A stretch of DNA of 64,000 bases from positions 1 through 64,000 of the forward strand of contig CANPXN010000002.1 in assembly GCA_947586185.1 (NCBI GenBank), written 5' to 3'. Source of the stretch: an uncultured Clostridia bacterium. GTDB lineage: Bacteria > Bacillota > Clostridia > Oscillospirales > Ruminococcaceae. A program made the translations under genes and the position numbers. The first letter of the stretch is position 1. The number at the start of each line of letters is the position of its first letter. Below, in pieces: positions 33,648 to 42,463 of this stretch. The notes beneath the pieces are model-generated. The model was not told the DNA's origin. It worked only from the letters and a program-made list of their open reading frames with translations, and did not search any database.

Positions 33648-33698
33648 GATAATTAATCTCCTTAAATTTAATTTTATGCGGCAGTATACTGCCTTTGA

Positions 33699-34208
33699 TT
33701 ATGCTGCGTCCTCAGACTTGCTGTCAGCAACAGCTTTAAGAATAGCAGCAAGACCCTGAATAGGACCCTGTAATGAACCAACCAGCTGAGCCAGAAGAAC
33801 ATCCTTTGAAGGAATCTTTGAAAGAGCTTTTACACCGGCTGCATCATAAATTTCGCCGTCAACAAAACCTGCTTTAAGCTCAAACTTACCGTCAAGAGCT
33901 TCAGCATATTTGCCCAGTACTCTTGCAGGAGCTGTCTGATCGTCGTTTGAAATAGCAATAGCTGTTGTTCCCTCGAGAACGCTTTCAAGCTCCTCCATGC
34001 CTACATTTTTCATAGCAAAACGAAGCAGTGAATTCTTTTCAACTGAGTAATGAACGCCTTCTTCACGAAGTTCACGTCTCATTTTTGTATCTTCGTCAAC
34101 AGTAATACCCTTATAGTCAACGATTACGCATGAAACAGCGCCCTTGAGAAGCTCTGTAAGCTGTTCAACCTTAGCCTTTTTTGCTTCTAAAACCTTTTCG
34201 CTTGGCAT
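33699..34208 (-). CDS. rplJ: 50S ribosomal protein L10
   Basis: 169-aa stalk base protein that binds 23S rRNA and L7/L12 dimers. The N-terminus (VLEAKKAKVEQLTELLKGA, VVDYKGITVDEDTKMR) and the C-terminal helix region are normal. Expression should be autoregulated through the L10 leader immediately upstream. Confidence 0.97.
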   Translation of the reverse strand: MPSEKVLEAKKAKVEQLTELLKGAVSCVIVDYKGITVDEDTKMRRELREEGVHYSVEKNSLLRFAMKNVGMEELESVLEGTTAIAISNDDQTAPARVLGKYAEALDGKFELKAGFVDGEIYDAAGVKALSKIPSKDVLLAQLVGSLQGPIQGLAAILKAVADSKSEDAA

Positions 34209-34253
34209 TATAGTTTCACCTCCGATTATGTTCTAATCGTATCAGGATAATGC

Positions 34254-34377
34254 AAAAAGCCTTTTCCCGGAATCCGAGAAAAGGCAGAATAATTACTTAA
34301 ATTACCATGCACATTCCTCGGCTGGATTTACGGCAAAAGCCACCAGCTGTCTTTAGAATACGATTTGTTTTAACAAC
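34254..34377 (-). ncRNA. L10 leader (rplJ autoregulatory RNA)
   Basis: On the minus strand the leader contains AAGACAGCTGGTGGC (complement ends at 34353) and CCAGCCGAGGAAT (34313 onward), the conserved core of the L10 leader family. L10-L12 binds such sites. It is followed by an attenuator hairpin GCCTTTTC/GAGAAAAGGC (34259-34285 region) with TTTTTG. The order of promoter, leader, terminator, rplJ fits transcription attenuation. Confidence 0.9.
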
Positions 34378-34383
34378 TTTAAT

Positions 34384-34412
34384 ATTATAGCATGAACCTC
34401 AGCATATGTCAA
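34384..34412 (-). promoter_or_regulatory. rplJL promoter
   Basis: On the minus strand, perfect TTGACA (34407-34412), 17-bp spacer and perfect TATAAT (34384-34389). Confidence 0.88.
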
Positions 34413-34420
34413 GCACTTTT

Positions 34421-35608
34421 TTATTTTTTATCAAAAATTACGCTTAGAGCTTTTTTCAGCTGTGCATCTTCCTTATGTTCAAGCTTTGAAATATCAGTAT
34501 CTTTTGGGAGGGCAACGGTATAGTCCGGCTTCAGTCCTACTCCGTGATAGCACTCCGACTTAGCAGTTTTATATTTTGCGATAGTTACCGTAAGTCCGCC
34601 TCCGTCGTCAAGAGGGATGGAGTCCTGCATAATGCCTTTTCCAAATGTGTTTTCCCCTATAAGTACTGCCTTGTCAAAGTCACGGAGTGCTGACGCAAAA
34701 AGCTCTGCGGCGCTGGCAGTTCCTCCGTTTACAAGTACTGCCATAGGAAGGTCAAGCTCATCTGCGTCCGAACGGCAGATCACATCGGTGCTGCCGTCTC
34801 TGTAAATTGCCGTTGCAACATCTGCTTTGGGCAGAAGCGGGTCAAGACATCCCTCAACTGCGCTTACAAGGCCACCGCCGTTATCCCTGACATCAAAGAC
34901 AATAGCCTTTGCACCGTCTTTAACGAGCTTATCAAGGGCTTCATTGAATTGGCTCTCCGTAGTTTCCTTATAGTGAGTTATTCTGATATAGCCTATATTA
35001 TTTTCAAGCATTTCACCGCTTGCAGTAACTTCCTGAATTTCCTGTCTTGTAAGAGTGTAGTCTGAATCCTTTCCATTTCTTCTGACTGTTACAGTAACAT
35101 TAGTTCCTTTCTTGCCCCTTATGGCTTTAACCGATTCCTGATAGCCTGTTTCAACAACATCCTTTCCATTGACTGAAACGATAAGGTCATCTGGCTTTAT
35201 ACCGGCTTTTGCGGCAGGGGAGTCCTCTTTGACTTCTATTACAAGGATATAACCGTTGTCGTCCATATTTGCAGTAATGCCCACGCCGTTTATGCTGCCC
35301 TTTGCATTTGCAACAGACTGATCATATTCTTCCGGAGTCATATATTTTGAATATTTATCGTCAAGTCCTGAAACAAGACCCTTGATTGCGGAGTTCAGAA
35401 CGCTTTCCTCATCAACATCCTTATAGTACATTTCGTTTATCTTTTCATCAACGACATGCAGTCTTTGGTATTTATCAGAAAACTCCTTTACATCCTTCAT
35501 ATTGCTGCCGCAAACCTGAAATGCAAAGGTGCATGCTGCGGCAAAAGTGATAGCAGATGAAGCAGCGGCTATTATTGCAGCCGAACGTATACTGATTTTC
35601 TTATCCAT
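34421..35608 (-). CDS. C-terminal processing peptidase (S41, CtpA-type)
   Basis: 395-aa membrane-anchored serine protease. An N-terminal hydrophobic helix (about 10-30) is followed by a PDZ domain (about 95-185, SINGVGITANMDDNGYILVI, KAGIKPDDLIVSVNG) and the S41 catalytic domain with the serine in NGGTASAAELFAS and the lysine in GENTFGKGIMQ. It acts outside the membrane on C-terminal tails of envelope proteins. It lies downstream of ftsE-ftsX-M23 hydrolase, a common Firmicute order, so its target may be the hydrolase system. Confidence 0.92.
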   Translation of the reverse strand: MDKKISIRSAAIIAAASSAITFAAACTFAFQVCGSNMKDVKEFSDKYQRLHVVDEKINEMYYKDVDEESVLNSAIKGLVSGLDDKYSKYMTPEEYDQSVANAKGSINGVGITANMDDNGYILVIEVKEDSPAAKAGIKPDDLIVSVNGKDVVETGYQESVKAIRGKKGTNVTVTVRRNGKDSDYTLTRQEIQEVTASGEMLENNIGYIRITHYKETTESQFNEALDKLVKDGAKAIVFDVRDNGGGLVSAVEGCLDPLLPKADVATAIYRDGSTDVICRSDADELDLPMAVLVNGGTASAAELFASALRDFDKAVLIGENTFGKGIMQDSIPLDDGGGLTVTIAKYKTAKSECYHGVGLKPDYTVALPKDTDISKLEHKEDAQLKKALSVIFDKK

Positions 35609-35628
35609 AAATTTCAGTCACTTTCTAA

Positions 35629-35658
35629 TACAAAATAAGGGCAAGTCACCTTGCCCTT
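35629..35658 (-). terminator. Terminator between the M23 gene and ctpA
   Basis: AAGGGCAAG (35637-35645) and CTTGCCCTT (35650-35658) form a 9-bp stem with a 4-nt loop, followed on the minus strand by ATTTTG. It ends or attenuates the ftsEX-M23 transcript before ctpA. Confidence 0.7.
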
Positions 35659-35684
35659 GATATTTTATGGTTATATAAACAAGT

Positions 35685-37106
35685 TTATGCAGAGTATCTG
35701 CCTACATACGGTGCCGGATTAACTCTTGAACCGTTAACATGCACTTCAAAATGCAAATGATAGCCGGTAGAATATCCCGTTGCGCCTACAGAACCGATAG
35801 CCTGACCTCTTGAAACGGACTGACCTACTGAAACATTTACAGAAGCGCAGTGACCGTAAAGAGTTGAAAGACCATTACCGTGGTCGATAACGACATAGTT
35901 TCCGAAGCCGCCGTTACAGCCACAGCTTGAATGCTTAGGTGAATTATGCGGACAGCCTGTTTTTACAAGTATAACAGTACCTGATTCAGCTGCACATACA
36001 GACGCACCGCTGATACCGCCGCCGGCAATATCAAGTCCGCCGTGAAGTGAACCCCATCTATAGCCGTAGCCGCTGGATATGTAGTTAAATCCCGGAACAG
36101 GCCAGCCAAGCGTACCTGAATATGAGCCTGAACCACTCGTACCTGCAATAGAACCGTTTCCGGCAGTGCTTGATGAAGTGTTTGAACTGTTTGAGGAAGA
36201 TGAGTTGTTGCTTGATGAATTGTTTGAAGAGCTGTTGCTAACGCTGCTCTGAGCTGCTTTTTTTGCTGCAACAGCTGCCTCAGCCTGACGCTTTTTGATT
36301 GCAGCCTGAATTGAAGCTACCTCACTGTCAATAGCGTCGTTTTCCTTCTTCTTTTCGCTGACAGTTCTCTCTCTTGAAGCCTTTTCGTTTTCAAGGGACT
36401 GCTGAATTTCCTTGGACTTTTCACTTGCAGCATTGAGCTTTTTAATTTCGTCGTTAAGCTCTTTCTTATATTTTTCCTGTTCTTCAAGAGATTTGCTGAG
36501 ATCGTCCTTTTCTATCGCAAGCTGAGCCTTAGCTTCTTCAAACTGTTCAAGCTGAGTTTTAAGCGAATTGATAAGGTCGTCATCATGCTTTGCAACGCTT
36601 GAGATAAGCTCAATTCTTGAAAGCATATCATAGAAATCAGTTGAGCCTACCAAAGCGGACGCCAGACTGTCGTTGCCATTTACATACATTGCAAGAAGCC
36701 TGTCCTTAAACTGTTCAAGACCCTCGTCAATGTCGTCCTGCTTATTATCAATATCAACTTCAAGATCGCTGATCTTCTTTTCCTTTTCCTTAATATCTTT
36801 ATTGATCGTCTCGATCTGTGAGTTTACAATATCAATATTTTTATTCTGGAGGTCGATCTGATTCTGGAGCTCTTTTTGTTTTTCTTTACTTTCTTGGATA
36901 TCAGATTCATATGAATCGATCTCTTTCTGAAGCTCCTTGATCTTCTTTGCATTTTCAGCCTTTTCAGCTTCAAGGTCGCTTATTGTTTTAGCAACTACCG
37001 GAGTTGTATTCACAGTAGGCATATATGTAAGCGTTCCGGCAGTAATAACTGCAAATATTGAGATCGCTGCGAGCTTCATGACAAGTTTCTTTTTTGACAT
37101 CCTCAT
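35685..37106 (-). CDS. M23 peptidoglycan hydrolase with coiled coil (EnvC/PcsB-like)
   Basis: 473-aa secreted or membrane-tethered protein. It has a signal segment (about 8-40), a long coiled coil (about 40-275, Lys/Glu/Gln-rich), a low-complexity Ser/Asn linker (about 290-325) and a LytM domain. Zinc ligands are in SLHGGLDIAG and GYHLHFEVHV, with the central H in YGHC, so it should be an active endopeptidase. The LytM domain has an unusual Cys/His-rich insert (KTGCPHNSPKHSSCGCNGG). Position after ftsE-ftsX matches EnvC/PcsB, hydrolases switched on by FtsEX at the septum. No good Shine-Dalgarno separates the ATGs at 37106 and 37100. Confidence 0.9.
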   Translation of the reverse strand: MRMSKKKLVMKLAAISIFAVITAGTLTYMPTVNTTPVVAKTISDLEAEKAENAKKIKELQKEIDSYESDIQESKEKQKELQNQIDLQNKNIDIVNSQIETINKDIKEKEKKISDLEVDIDNKQDDIDEGLEQFKDRLLAMYVNGNDSLASALVGSTDFYDMLSRIELISSVAKHDDDLINSLKTQLEQFEEAKAQLAIEKDDLSKSLEEQEKYKKELNDEIKKLNAASEKSKEIQQSLENEKASRERTVSEKKKENDAIDSEVASIQAAIKKRQAEAAVAAKKAAQSSVSNSSSNNSSSNNSSSSNSSNTSSSTAGNGSIAGTSGSGSYSGTLGWPVPGFNYISSGYGYRWGSLHGGLDIAGGGISGASVCAAESGTVILVKTGCPHNSPKHSSCGCNGGFGNYVVIDHGNGLSTLYGHCASVNVSVGQSVSRGQAIGSVGATGYSTGYHLHFEVHVNGSRVNPAPYVGRYSA

Positions 37107-37148
37107 AATTTTTACCGCATAAAAGCGGCTTTACACCACCAATCCTGA

Positions 37149-38057
37149 TTATACATTAAGATGCTTTCTCGTACTTATAACGCTTCCGATTGCTCCTACA
37201 AGAGCACCTGAAAGAATGTATGTACCTGTAACCTTCCAGGCAATGGAGTCGAATGAAATGATACTTCCGACGCCGATAATATTTAGAATATTGACCTCGT
37301 TTGTCAGAAGATCGACTACTGCGTCATACCCCAGCCAAGTAATTATTGTCGCAAATCCTCCGGCAATAATACCTGTAATCATGCCTTCAACGAAAAACGG
37401 CACTCGTATAAATGCGTTTGTAGCGCCTACATACTTCATGATACTGATTTCGTTGCGCCTTGCAAAAACGCTGGCTTTTGTAGTATTTGAAATAATCACC
37501 ATTGAAACTATGGCGAGAGCTATAATAATAGCGGTTGCTATTACTGTCACTATTTTTCTCATTTCCGTGAGAATGTTTACAAAGTCAAGAGGAGCTCTTA
37601 TCTTGAAAATATGGTCAAGCTCGTCTATGAGAGAGATCGTTTCAGATATTTTGGTAATATCCTTTATACTTACTCTGAATGAATCAATAAGAGGATTGTC
37701 GTCTCCAAGCGACTTAAAAACCTCTGCATATTCTTCCATGCTCTGCTGCATTGAATCATATGCTTCTTCTCTTGAATAAAATTCAACAGAGTTTATGTTA
37801 TCCATTTGTTTAAGTTTTGCTTCTACATCATCGGTTTCTTCCTTGGTTATGTCCTTATCAAGGAATACGACGATTTCATTTTTTGATTCAATTCCTCCGA
37901 TAATGGAATTGATATTTACATAGAAGAGTACAGATATACCTACCAGAAGTATTGAAACAAGTAAAACGCAGAAGGAGGCAAAAGCCATCATTCTGTTTTT
38001 CCATACGTTTTCAACACCCTGATTTACAAGGTATCTGATACCGCTAAGCTTCATCAT
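37149..38057 (-). CDS. ftsX: Cell division protein FtsX
   Basis: 302-aa ABC-type permease-like protein with four transmembrane helices (one near 20-45, three after about 170) and an extracellular domain (about 50-160) that binds the wall hydrolase. Markers are VFLDKDITKEE, VEFYSREEAYD and RNEISIMKYVGATNAFIRVPF. The ATG at 38057 has GGAGG at 5 nt; the TTG at 38069 is less likely. It overlaps the ftsE stop by 14 bp. Confidence 0.94.
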   Translation of the reverse strand: MMKLSGIRYLVNQGVENVWKNRMMAFASFCVLLVSILLVGISVLFYVNINSIIGGIESKNEIVVFLDKDITKEETDDVEAKLKQMDNINSVEFYSREEAYDSMQQSMEEYAEVFKSLGDDNPLIDSFRVSIKDITKISETISLIDELDHIFKIRAPLDFVNILTEMRKIVTVIATAIIIALAIVSMVIISNTTKASVFARRNEISIMKYVGATNAFIRVPFFVEGMITGIIAGGFATIITWLGYDAVVDLLTNEVNILNIIGVGSIISFDSIAWKVTGTYILSGALVGAIGSVISTRKHLNV

Positions 38058-38730
38058 TTGCGCCTCCAATCACTTCATCGAAGACAATGGAACCGGAGTT
38101 GATGTTAATAATTCTTCCTCCGAAATGTCTTACAAGGTCGTGTTCGTGAGTAACCATTAAAATGGTTGTTCCGCAGTCGTTGATACCTTTTAAAAGCTCT
38201 ACGATTTCGTATGAAAGCTCAGGGTCGATGTTTCCTGTAGGCTCGTCTGCAATAATGAGCTGAGGGTCGTTTACAAGAGCTCTTGCAATGGCCACACGCT
38301 GCTGCTCACCGCCTGAAAGCTCGTTAGGATAAGCGTTTGACTTGTCCTGAAGTCCCACAAGGCTTATAACATACGGGACTCTTTTTCTTATGTATTTTCT
38401 CGGAGCGTCAATAACACGGAGAACGAAAGCAACGTTTTCATAAACTGTCATTGTCGGAATAAGCCTGAAATTCTGGAATACAAATCCAATTGTTCTGCGA
38501 AGCTCTGGGATCTTTTTCTTTTTAAGTCTGCTGAGGTTATAGCCGTTTACCATAACCACACCGCTTGTTGCGTCAATTTCCTTTAAAATAAGCTTGATAA
38601 GAGTACTTTTGCCTGCACCGGATGAACCGACAACAAATGCAAATTCACCGTCATTAATTTTCAGACTGACATTGTTTAATGCATCTACACCCGTGTTATA
38701 AGTGACGGATACATTTTTTAGTTCTACCAC
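38044..38730 (-). CDS. ftsE: Cell division ATP-binding protein FtsE
   Basis: 228-aa ABC ATPase partner of FtsX. It has Walker A GSSGAGKSTL, Q-loop FVFQNFRL, signature NELSGGEQQRVAIARAL, Walker B LIIADEPTG and H-loop VTHEHD. ATP hydrolysis drives FtsX to activate the M23 hydrolase downstream. The start is GTG (38730). Confidence 0.96.
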   Translation of the reverse strand: MVELKNVSVTYNTGVDALNNVSLKINDGEFAFVVGSSGAGKSTLIKLILKEIDATSGVVMVNGYNLSRLKKKKIPELRRTIGFVFQNFRLIPTMTVYENVAFVLRVIDAPRKYIRKRVPYVISLVGLQDKSNAYPNELSGGEQQRVAIARALVNDPQLIIADEPTGNIDPELSYEIVELLKGINDCGTTILMVTHEHDLVRHFGGRIININSGSIVFDEVIGGANDEA

Positions 38731-38811
38731 AAAGACACCTTCCTTTGGCGATTTAAAACCGTTTCGATTACTCTGTCAAATCCCCGACCCTGACATATCA
38801 GAAAGCCTGTC

Positions 38812-39897
38812 TTAAAATTTAACCGGATTAGCCGATAAGTATTTCTTTACCATAAGCGCGATCTTAAATATGATCGCATGGTCAAATTCTCTCAGGTCAA
38901 GACCTGTGAGCTTCTTTATTTTTTCGAGCCTGTACACAAGAGTATTTCTGTGTACGAAGAGCTTTCTTGATGTTTCTGATACGTTCAGGTTGTTTTCAAA
39001 GAATTTCTGAATTGTGAAAAGAGTTTCATGATCCAGTGATTCAATGCTGCCTCTTTTAAACACCTCATGTAGAAATGTTTCACAGAGAGTTGTAGGCAGA
39101 TGATAAATGAGTCTTGCGATACCAAGATTGTCATAGCTTACGATATTCTTGTCAGTATCAAACACCTTGCCGACCTCAAGAGCCATCTGAGCCTCCTTGA
39201 ATGAACGGGCAAGCTCCTTAACACCGACTACGGCAGTTCCTATACCAACATTTACTCTTGTATAGAATTCGCTGCTGAGAGTATCGGCAATGGAACGTGC
39301 AAGCTTTTCAAGATCCTTGGAATCAACAGAGCTTTTTATTTCTTTTACAAGGACTATATCGCTTTCGGTAATATTGAACACGAAGTCCTTGTTTTTATCA
39401 GGGAACAGGTTCTGGATAACGTCATAGGCAGAAATATCGTTTGCTGAAACGATCCTGATGAGGAACACGACTCTGCTGATTTCAGCATTGAAGTGAAGCT
39501 CTCTTGCCTTGATCACAATATCACCCGGCAGAACATTGTCGAGCACAACATTCTTGATAAAATTGTTTCTGTCATATTTTTCATCGTAATACTGTTTTAT
39601 ATTTGACAGGCTGATAGCCATAATGCTTGCATACTTTGCGGCATTGTCGTCCACGCCTTCTACAAAAACAGCATACTCCGGCTTTACCCTTGAACCGAAC
39701 GGCTTGTAGGTATAGCCGTCACGGATAAAAATATCGTGAGAATCGCTCAGGTCCAGCGATACAAATTCGTTTGTAGTTCCCACCTTTGTCAGATCACTGC
39801 ATGCAATGATTGTAGCTGTTTCATCCACAACGCCTATCACTGCATTGATTGCATCTCTCATCTGATGTACGAGTCCCTGAAATAATCTGTTAGACAT
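38812..39897 (-). CDS. CdaR/PucR-family transcriptional regulator
   Basis: 361 aa. The N-terminal half resembles the sugar-diacid recognition domain of CdaR (VHQMRDAINAVIGVVDE), followed by a GGDEF-like regulatory segment and a C-terminal PucR-type helix-turn-helix (NVSETSRKLFVHRNTLVYRLEKI). The frame extends to 39936, but the ATG at 39897 follows AAAGGA at about 8 nt. A palindrome at 39989-40013 overlaps its predicted promoter, consistent with autoregulation. The effector is unknown; nearby genes give no metabolic hint. Confidence 0.82.
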   Translation of the reverse strand: MSNRLFQGLVHQMRDAINAVIGVVDETATIIACSDLTKVGTTNEFVSLDLSDSHDIFIRDGYTYKPFGSRVKPEYAVFVEGVDDNAAKYASIMAISLSNIKQYYDEKYDRNNFIKNVVLDNVLPGDIVIKARELHFNAEISRVVFLIRIVSANDISAYDVIQNLFPDKNKDFVFNITESDIVLVKEIKSSVDSKDLEKLARSIADTLSSEFYTRVNVGIGTAVVGVKELARSFKEAQMALEVGKVFDTDKNIVSYDNLGIARLIYHLPTTLCETFLHEVFKRGSIESLDHETLFTIQKFFENNLNVSETSRKLFVHRNTLVYRLEKIKKLTGLDLREFDHAIIFKIALMVKKYLSANPVKF

Positions 39898-39975
39898 ATC
39901 AGCATTCCTTTCTGTTTTATACATAAATTTGTGCAATGCTTTTAAGATGTCTTAATATATTACAAATTGTAACAC

Positions 39976-40013
39976 ATTATACACGAGAGTTTGTTAATAA
40001 ACTGTTAACAAAC
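39976..40013 (-). promoter_or_regulatory. Promoter/operator of the CdaR-like regulator
   Basis: TATAAT (39976-39981 on the minus strand) lies about 80 bp upstream of the start. The palindrome GTTTGTTAA (39989-39997) / TTAACAAAC (40005-40013) straddles the expected -35 position, which is itself a poor match. A regulator bound here would block or replace -35 contacts. Confidence 0.5.
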
Positions 40014-40117
40014 TGTGAACAATTTTAAAGTCGCACAAATTTCAATATTAATTTTTGTTTATTCAATACATGCGCTGAATCGGATTGTAACCGAACTGTA
40101 ATTGCACCTGTAATAAC

Positions 40118-40260
40118 TTAGGGCAAGATATCCCACTCCTTTTAGGCGAGGATACCATTTTTGTATTCAGTAATTGATGCAATACATCACTGAATACTCC
40201 GTGTGGCTAAAGCCGTATCTTGTCCAAGTTTAATGAAAGGGCAAGTCCCTTATTGAATTA
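40118..40260 (-). repeat. 143-bp structured interspersed repeat, copy B
   Basis: Same length and about three quarters identical to 25420-25562. On the minus strand the outer stem is GGACAAGATA with TATCTTGCCC and an inner hairpin is GTATTCAGTGATG/CATC-AATT-ACTGAATAC. The last three bases of the plus-strand copy are the argS stop codon, so the element begins exactly at the end of argS. Nothing else is evident in 40014-40117. Confidence 0.75.
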
Positions 40261-42021
40261 CATTTTTTCCGGACAGTTAATTTTAAGGATTCCAAGGGAA
40301 TTTTTAAGCGCCTGTCTTACGCTCATACAAAGTACAAGTCTTGCTTTTTTAAGCTCGTCCGTTTCAGCATTTTTAACGCTGCAAGCGTCATAGAACTTAT
40401 GAAAATGTGTTGCGAGGTCGATAGAATACTTTGTGATCTTTGCCGGGTCATAGTTCTTAGCAGCGCTGTCGATTTCTCCCGGCATTGCTGCAAGCAGCCT
40501 TATAAGCTCGATTTCCTGAGGCTTGTCCAGAATATTCAGCTCTTCAATACTGAATTTATCTGCGGTGAAGCCCTGCTCTGCAAGATTTGATATAAGGCTG
40601 CATATTCTTGCATGGGCATACTGAACATAGTAAACAGGGTTCTGCGAAGACTGTTCAACAGCCAGATCAAGGTCAAATTCAAAGTGAGAATTTGCTTCAC
40701 GAAGGTTGAAGAAAAATCTTGCAGCGTCAATTGGAATCTCATCAAGAAGTGTTACAAGGGTAATAGCCTTTCCGCTTCTTTTTGAAAGCTTAGCGACTTC
40801 GCCGTTCCTCATAAGTCTTACCATCTGCATAAGCACAACATCCAGCTTAGCTGCGTCCACGCCGAGGGCTGTAAGTGCGGCTTTAAGTCTTGGAACATAT
40901 CCGTGGTGGTCAGCGCCAAGAATGTCGATAGCCTTATCGTAGCCTCTTGTGACCAGCTTGTTATAGTGGTATGCAATATCCGGAACAACGTAGGTAGGGA
41001 TTCCGTTTGAGCGTACAAGTACAAAATCCTTGTCAGCGCCGAACTGTGAAGCCTTGAACCATACAGCGCCCTCCTGTTCGTAGGTATATCCTTTTTCGGT
41101 AAGGGTTTCCACGATCTTCATAACATCTCCGCTGCTGTGGAGAGTACTTTCTCTGAACCAGTTGTCGTATACGATCCTGTACTTTTTAAGATCTCTTTCA
41201 AGACCTGCGATATTTTTTGGGAGAGCGTAGTCAACCAATGCTTTTTTCCTGTCTTCCACAGAAGACTCGGCGACCTCTGTGCCGTTTTCCTTTAAGTAGT
41301 TCAGTGCATGCTCTATAATATCAACGCCTCTGTATGCGTCTTCCGGCATAGGAAACATATCTTCATCGCTGTAAACGGCTTTGCAAATATCCTCGTCGCT
41401 GCTGGATTTATCCATAATGCTTTTGCCGTCGCTGCTGCAAAGCTGCATAAAGCGAAGCTCCAGGGATTTACCGAACTTTTCGATCTGATTTCCGGCATCG
41501 TTAACATAAAACTCACGCTGTACGTCATAGCCTGCCCAGCTCATTATCTCGGCAAGACCGTCACCGATAGCGCCGCCTCTTGCGTTGCCAACGTGCATAG
41601 GACCGGTAGGATTGGCTGAAACAAATTCAACGAGAACCTTTTTTCCTTTTCCGGTTTCTGTCTTTCCGTAATTATCTTTTTCGGTGATAACGGTATTTAC
41701 AACCTCCGAGAACCATCTTCTTCCAAGAAAAAAGTTAATAAATCCCGGACCTGCAATTTCAACACGGTCAAAATAAGTTCCGTCGAGAACAATTTCTTCG
41801 CATATCATTTCGGCAATTTTTCTCGGAGCCGATTTGAATATTTTAGCGCATACCATGGCGGTATTTGCAGCAAAATCCCCATGGGATTTATCAGCCGGAA
41901 TTTCAACTCTGAAATCCGGGAGAGGTTCTGACGGAGCTTTTCCCGAAGCTACGAGTCTTCCGAGGGAATCGAGCATAAGCTCACGAATCTGAGCCGAAGC
42001 AAGCTTAATTAAGTCTGCCAT
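40258..42021 (-). CDS. argS: Arginyl-tRNA synthetase
   Basis: 587-aa class I synthetase. The N-terminal Add-1 domain precedes the HIGH-type motif in VEFVSANPTGPMHVGNARGG. The KMSKS region reads AKLSKRSGKAITL, and the C-terminal DALR domain has SQNPVYYVQYAHARICSLI. It follows the DUF1934 gene by 19 bp, as ywiB-argS in Bacillus. Its stop is the edge of the structured repeat at 40118-40260. Confidence 0.97.
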   Translation of the reverse strand: MADLIKLASAQIRELMLDSLGRLVASGKAPSEPLPDFRVEIPADKSHGDFAANTAMVCAKIFKSAPRKIAEMICEEIVLDGTYFDRVEIAGPGFINFFLGRRWFSEVVNTVITEKDNYGKTETGKGKKVLVEFVSANPTGPMHVGNARGGAIGDGLAEIMSWAGYDVQREFYVNDAGNQIEKFGKSLELRFMQLCSSDGKSIMDKSSSDEDICKAVYSDEDMFPMPEDAYRGVDIIEHALNYLKENGTEVAESSVEDRKKALVDYALPKNIAGLERDLKKYRIVYDNWFRESTLHSSGDVMKIVETLTEKGYTYEQEGAVWFKASQFGADKDFVLVRSNGIPTYVVPDIAYHYNKLVTRGYDKAIDILGADHHGYVPRLKAALTALGVDAAKLDVVLMQMVRLMRNGEVAKLSKRSGKAITLVTLLDEIPIDAARFFFNLREANSHFEFDLDLAVEQSSQNPVYYVQYAHARICSLISNLAEQGFTADKFSIEELNILDKPQEIELIRLLAAMPGEIDSAAKNYDPAKITKYSIDLATHFHKFYDACSVKNAETDELKKARLVLCMSVRQALKNSLGILKINCPEKM

Positions 42022-42040
42022 TAAAAATTCAAACCTTTCT

Positions 42041-42463
42041 TTACGCTGGGCGTATATTTAATATTATTTCATTATCTGACATGTAACTGGAGTTGATATC
42101 AATAGTATACTTCATGTATATACTGCCGCACATGCCGTCAAGCTTATTTTCAATTTTATGAGTATAAATTCCAACCACCATTTCGCCGTAAGGCGTTCCG
42201 TAGTGGCAGTGATGTTTTTTTCCGGGTTCGATCATAAGGTCAGAGCGTGAAGAGCCCTGCCTTACGATCGAAGCGTATTTTTCTTCTTTTATAGTGATGT
42301 CCGTAACGGAGCCTTCAAAGCCGGTTGCCTCGGAATCCTTATAGGAGATGATCTGACAGTCATTCTTTTCTTCATAAGTACCCTCAGTGATAAGCTTTGC
42401 CTCGCTTTTTTCTCCGCCGACTAACTGTACGCTTTTCATTTCTATAATAACTTTGCTTTTCAA
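42041..42463 (-). CDS. DUF1934 (YwiB-like) beta-barrel protein
   Basis: 140-aa small soluble protein of the DUF1934/YwiB family, a calycin-like fold of unknown function usually encoded immediately before argS. Features: EGTYEEKNDCQIISYKDSE, then YGTPYGEMVVGIYTHKI and a final Y-x-IDINSSYMSDNEI. The start overlaps the murI stop by 4 bp (ATGA). Confidence 0.85.
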   Translation of the reverse strand: MKSKVIIEMKSVQLVGGEKSEAKLITEGTYEEKNDCQIISYKDSEATGFEGSVTDITIKEEKYASIVRQGSSRSDLMIEPGKKHHCHYGTPYGEMVVGIYTHKIENKLDGMCGSIYMKYTIDINSSYMSDNEIILNIRPA

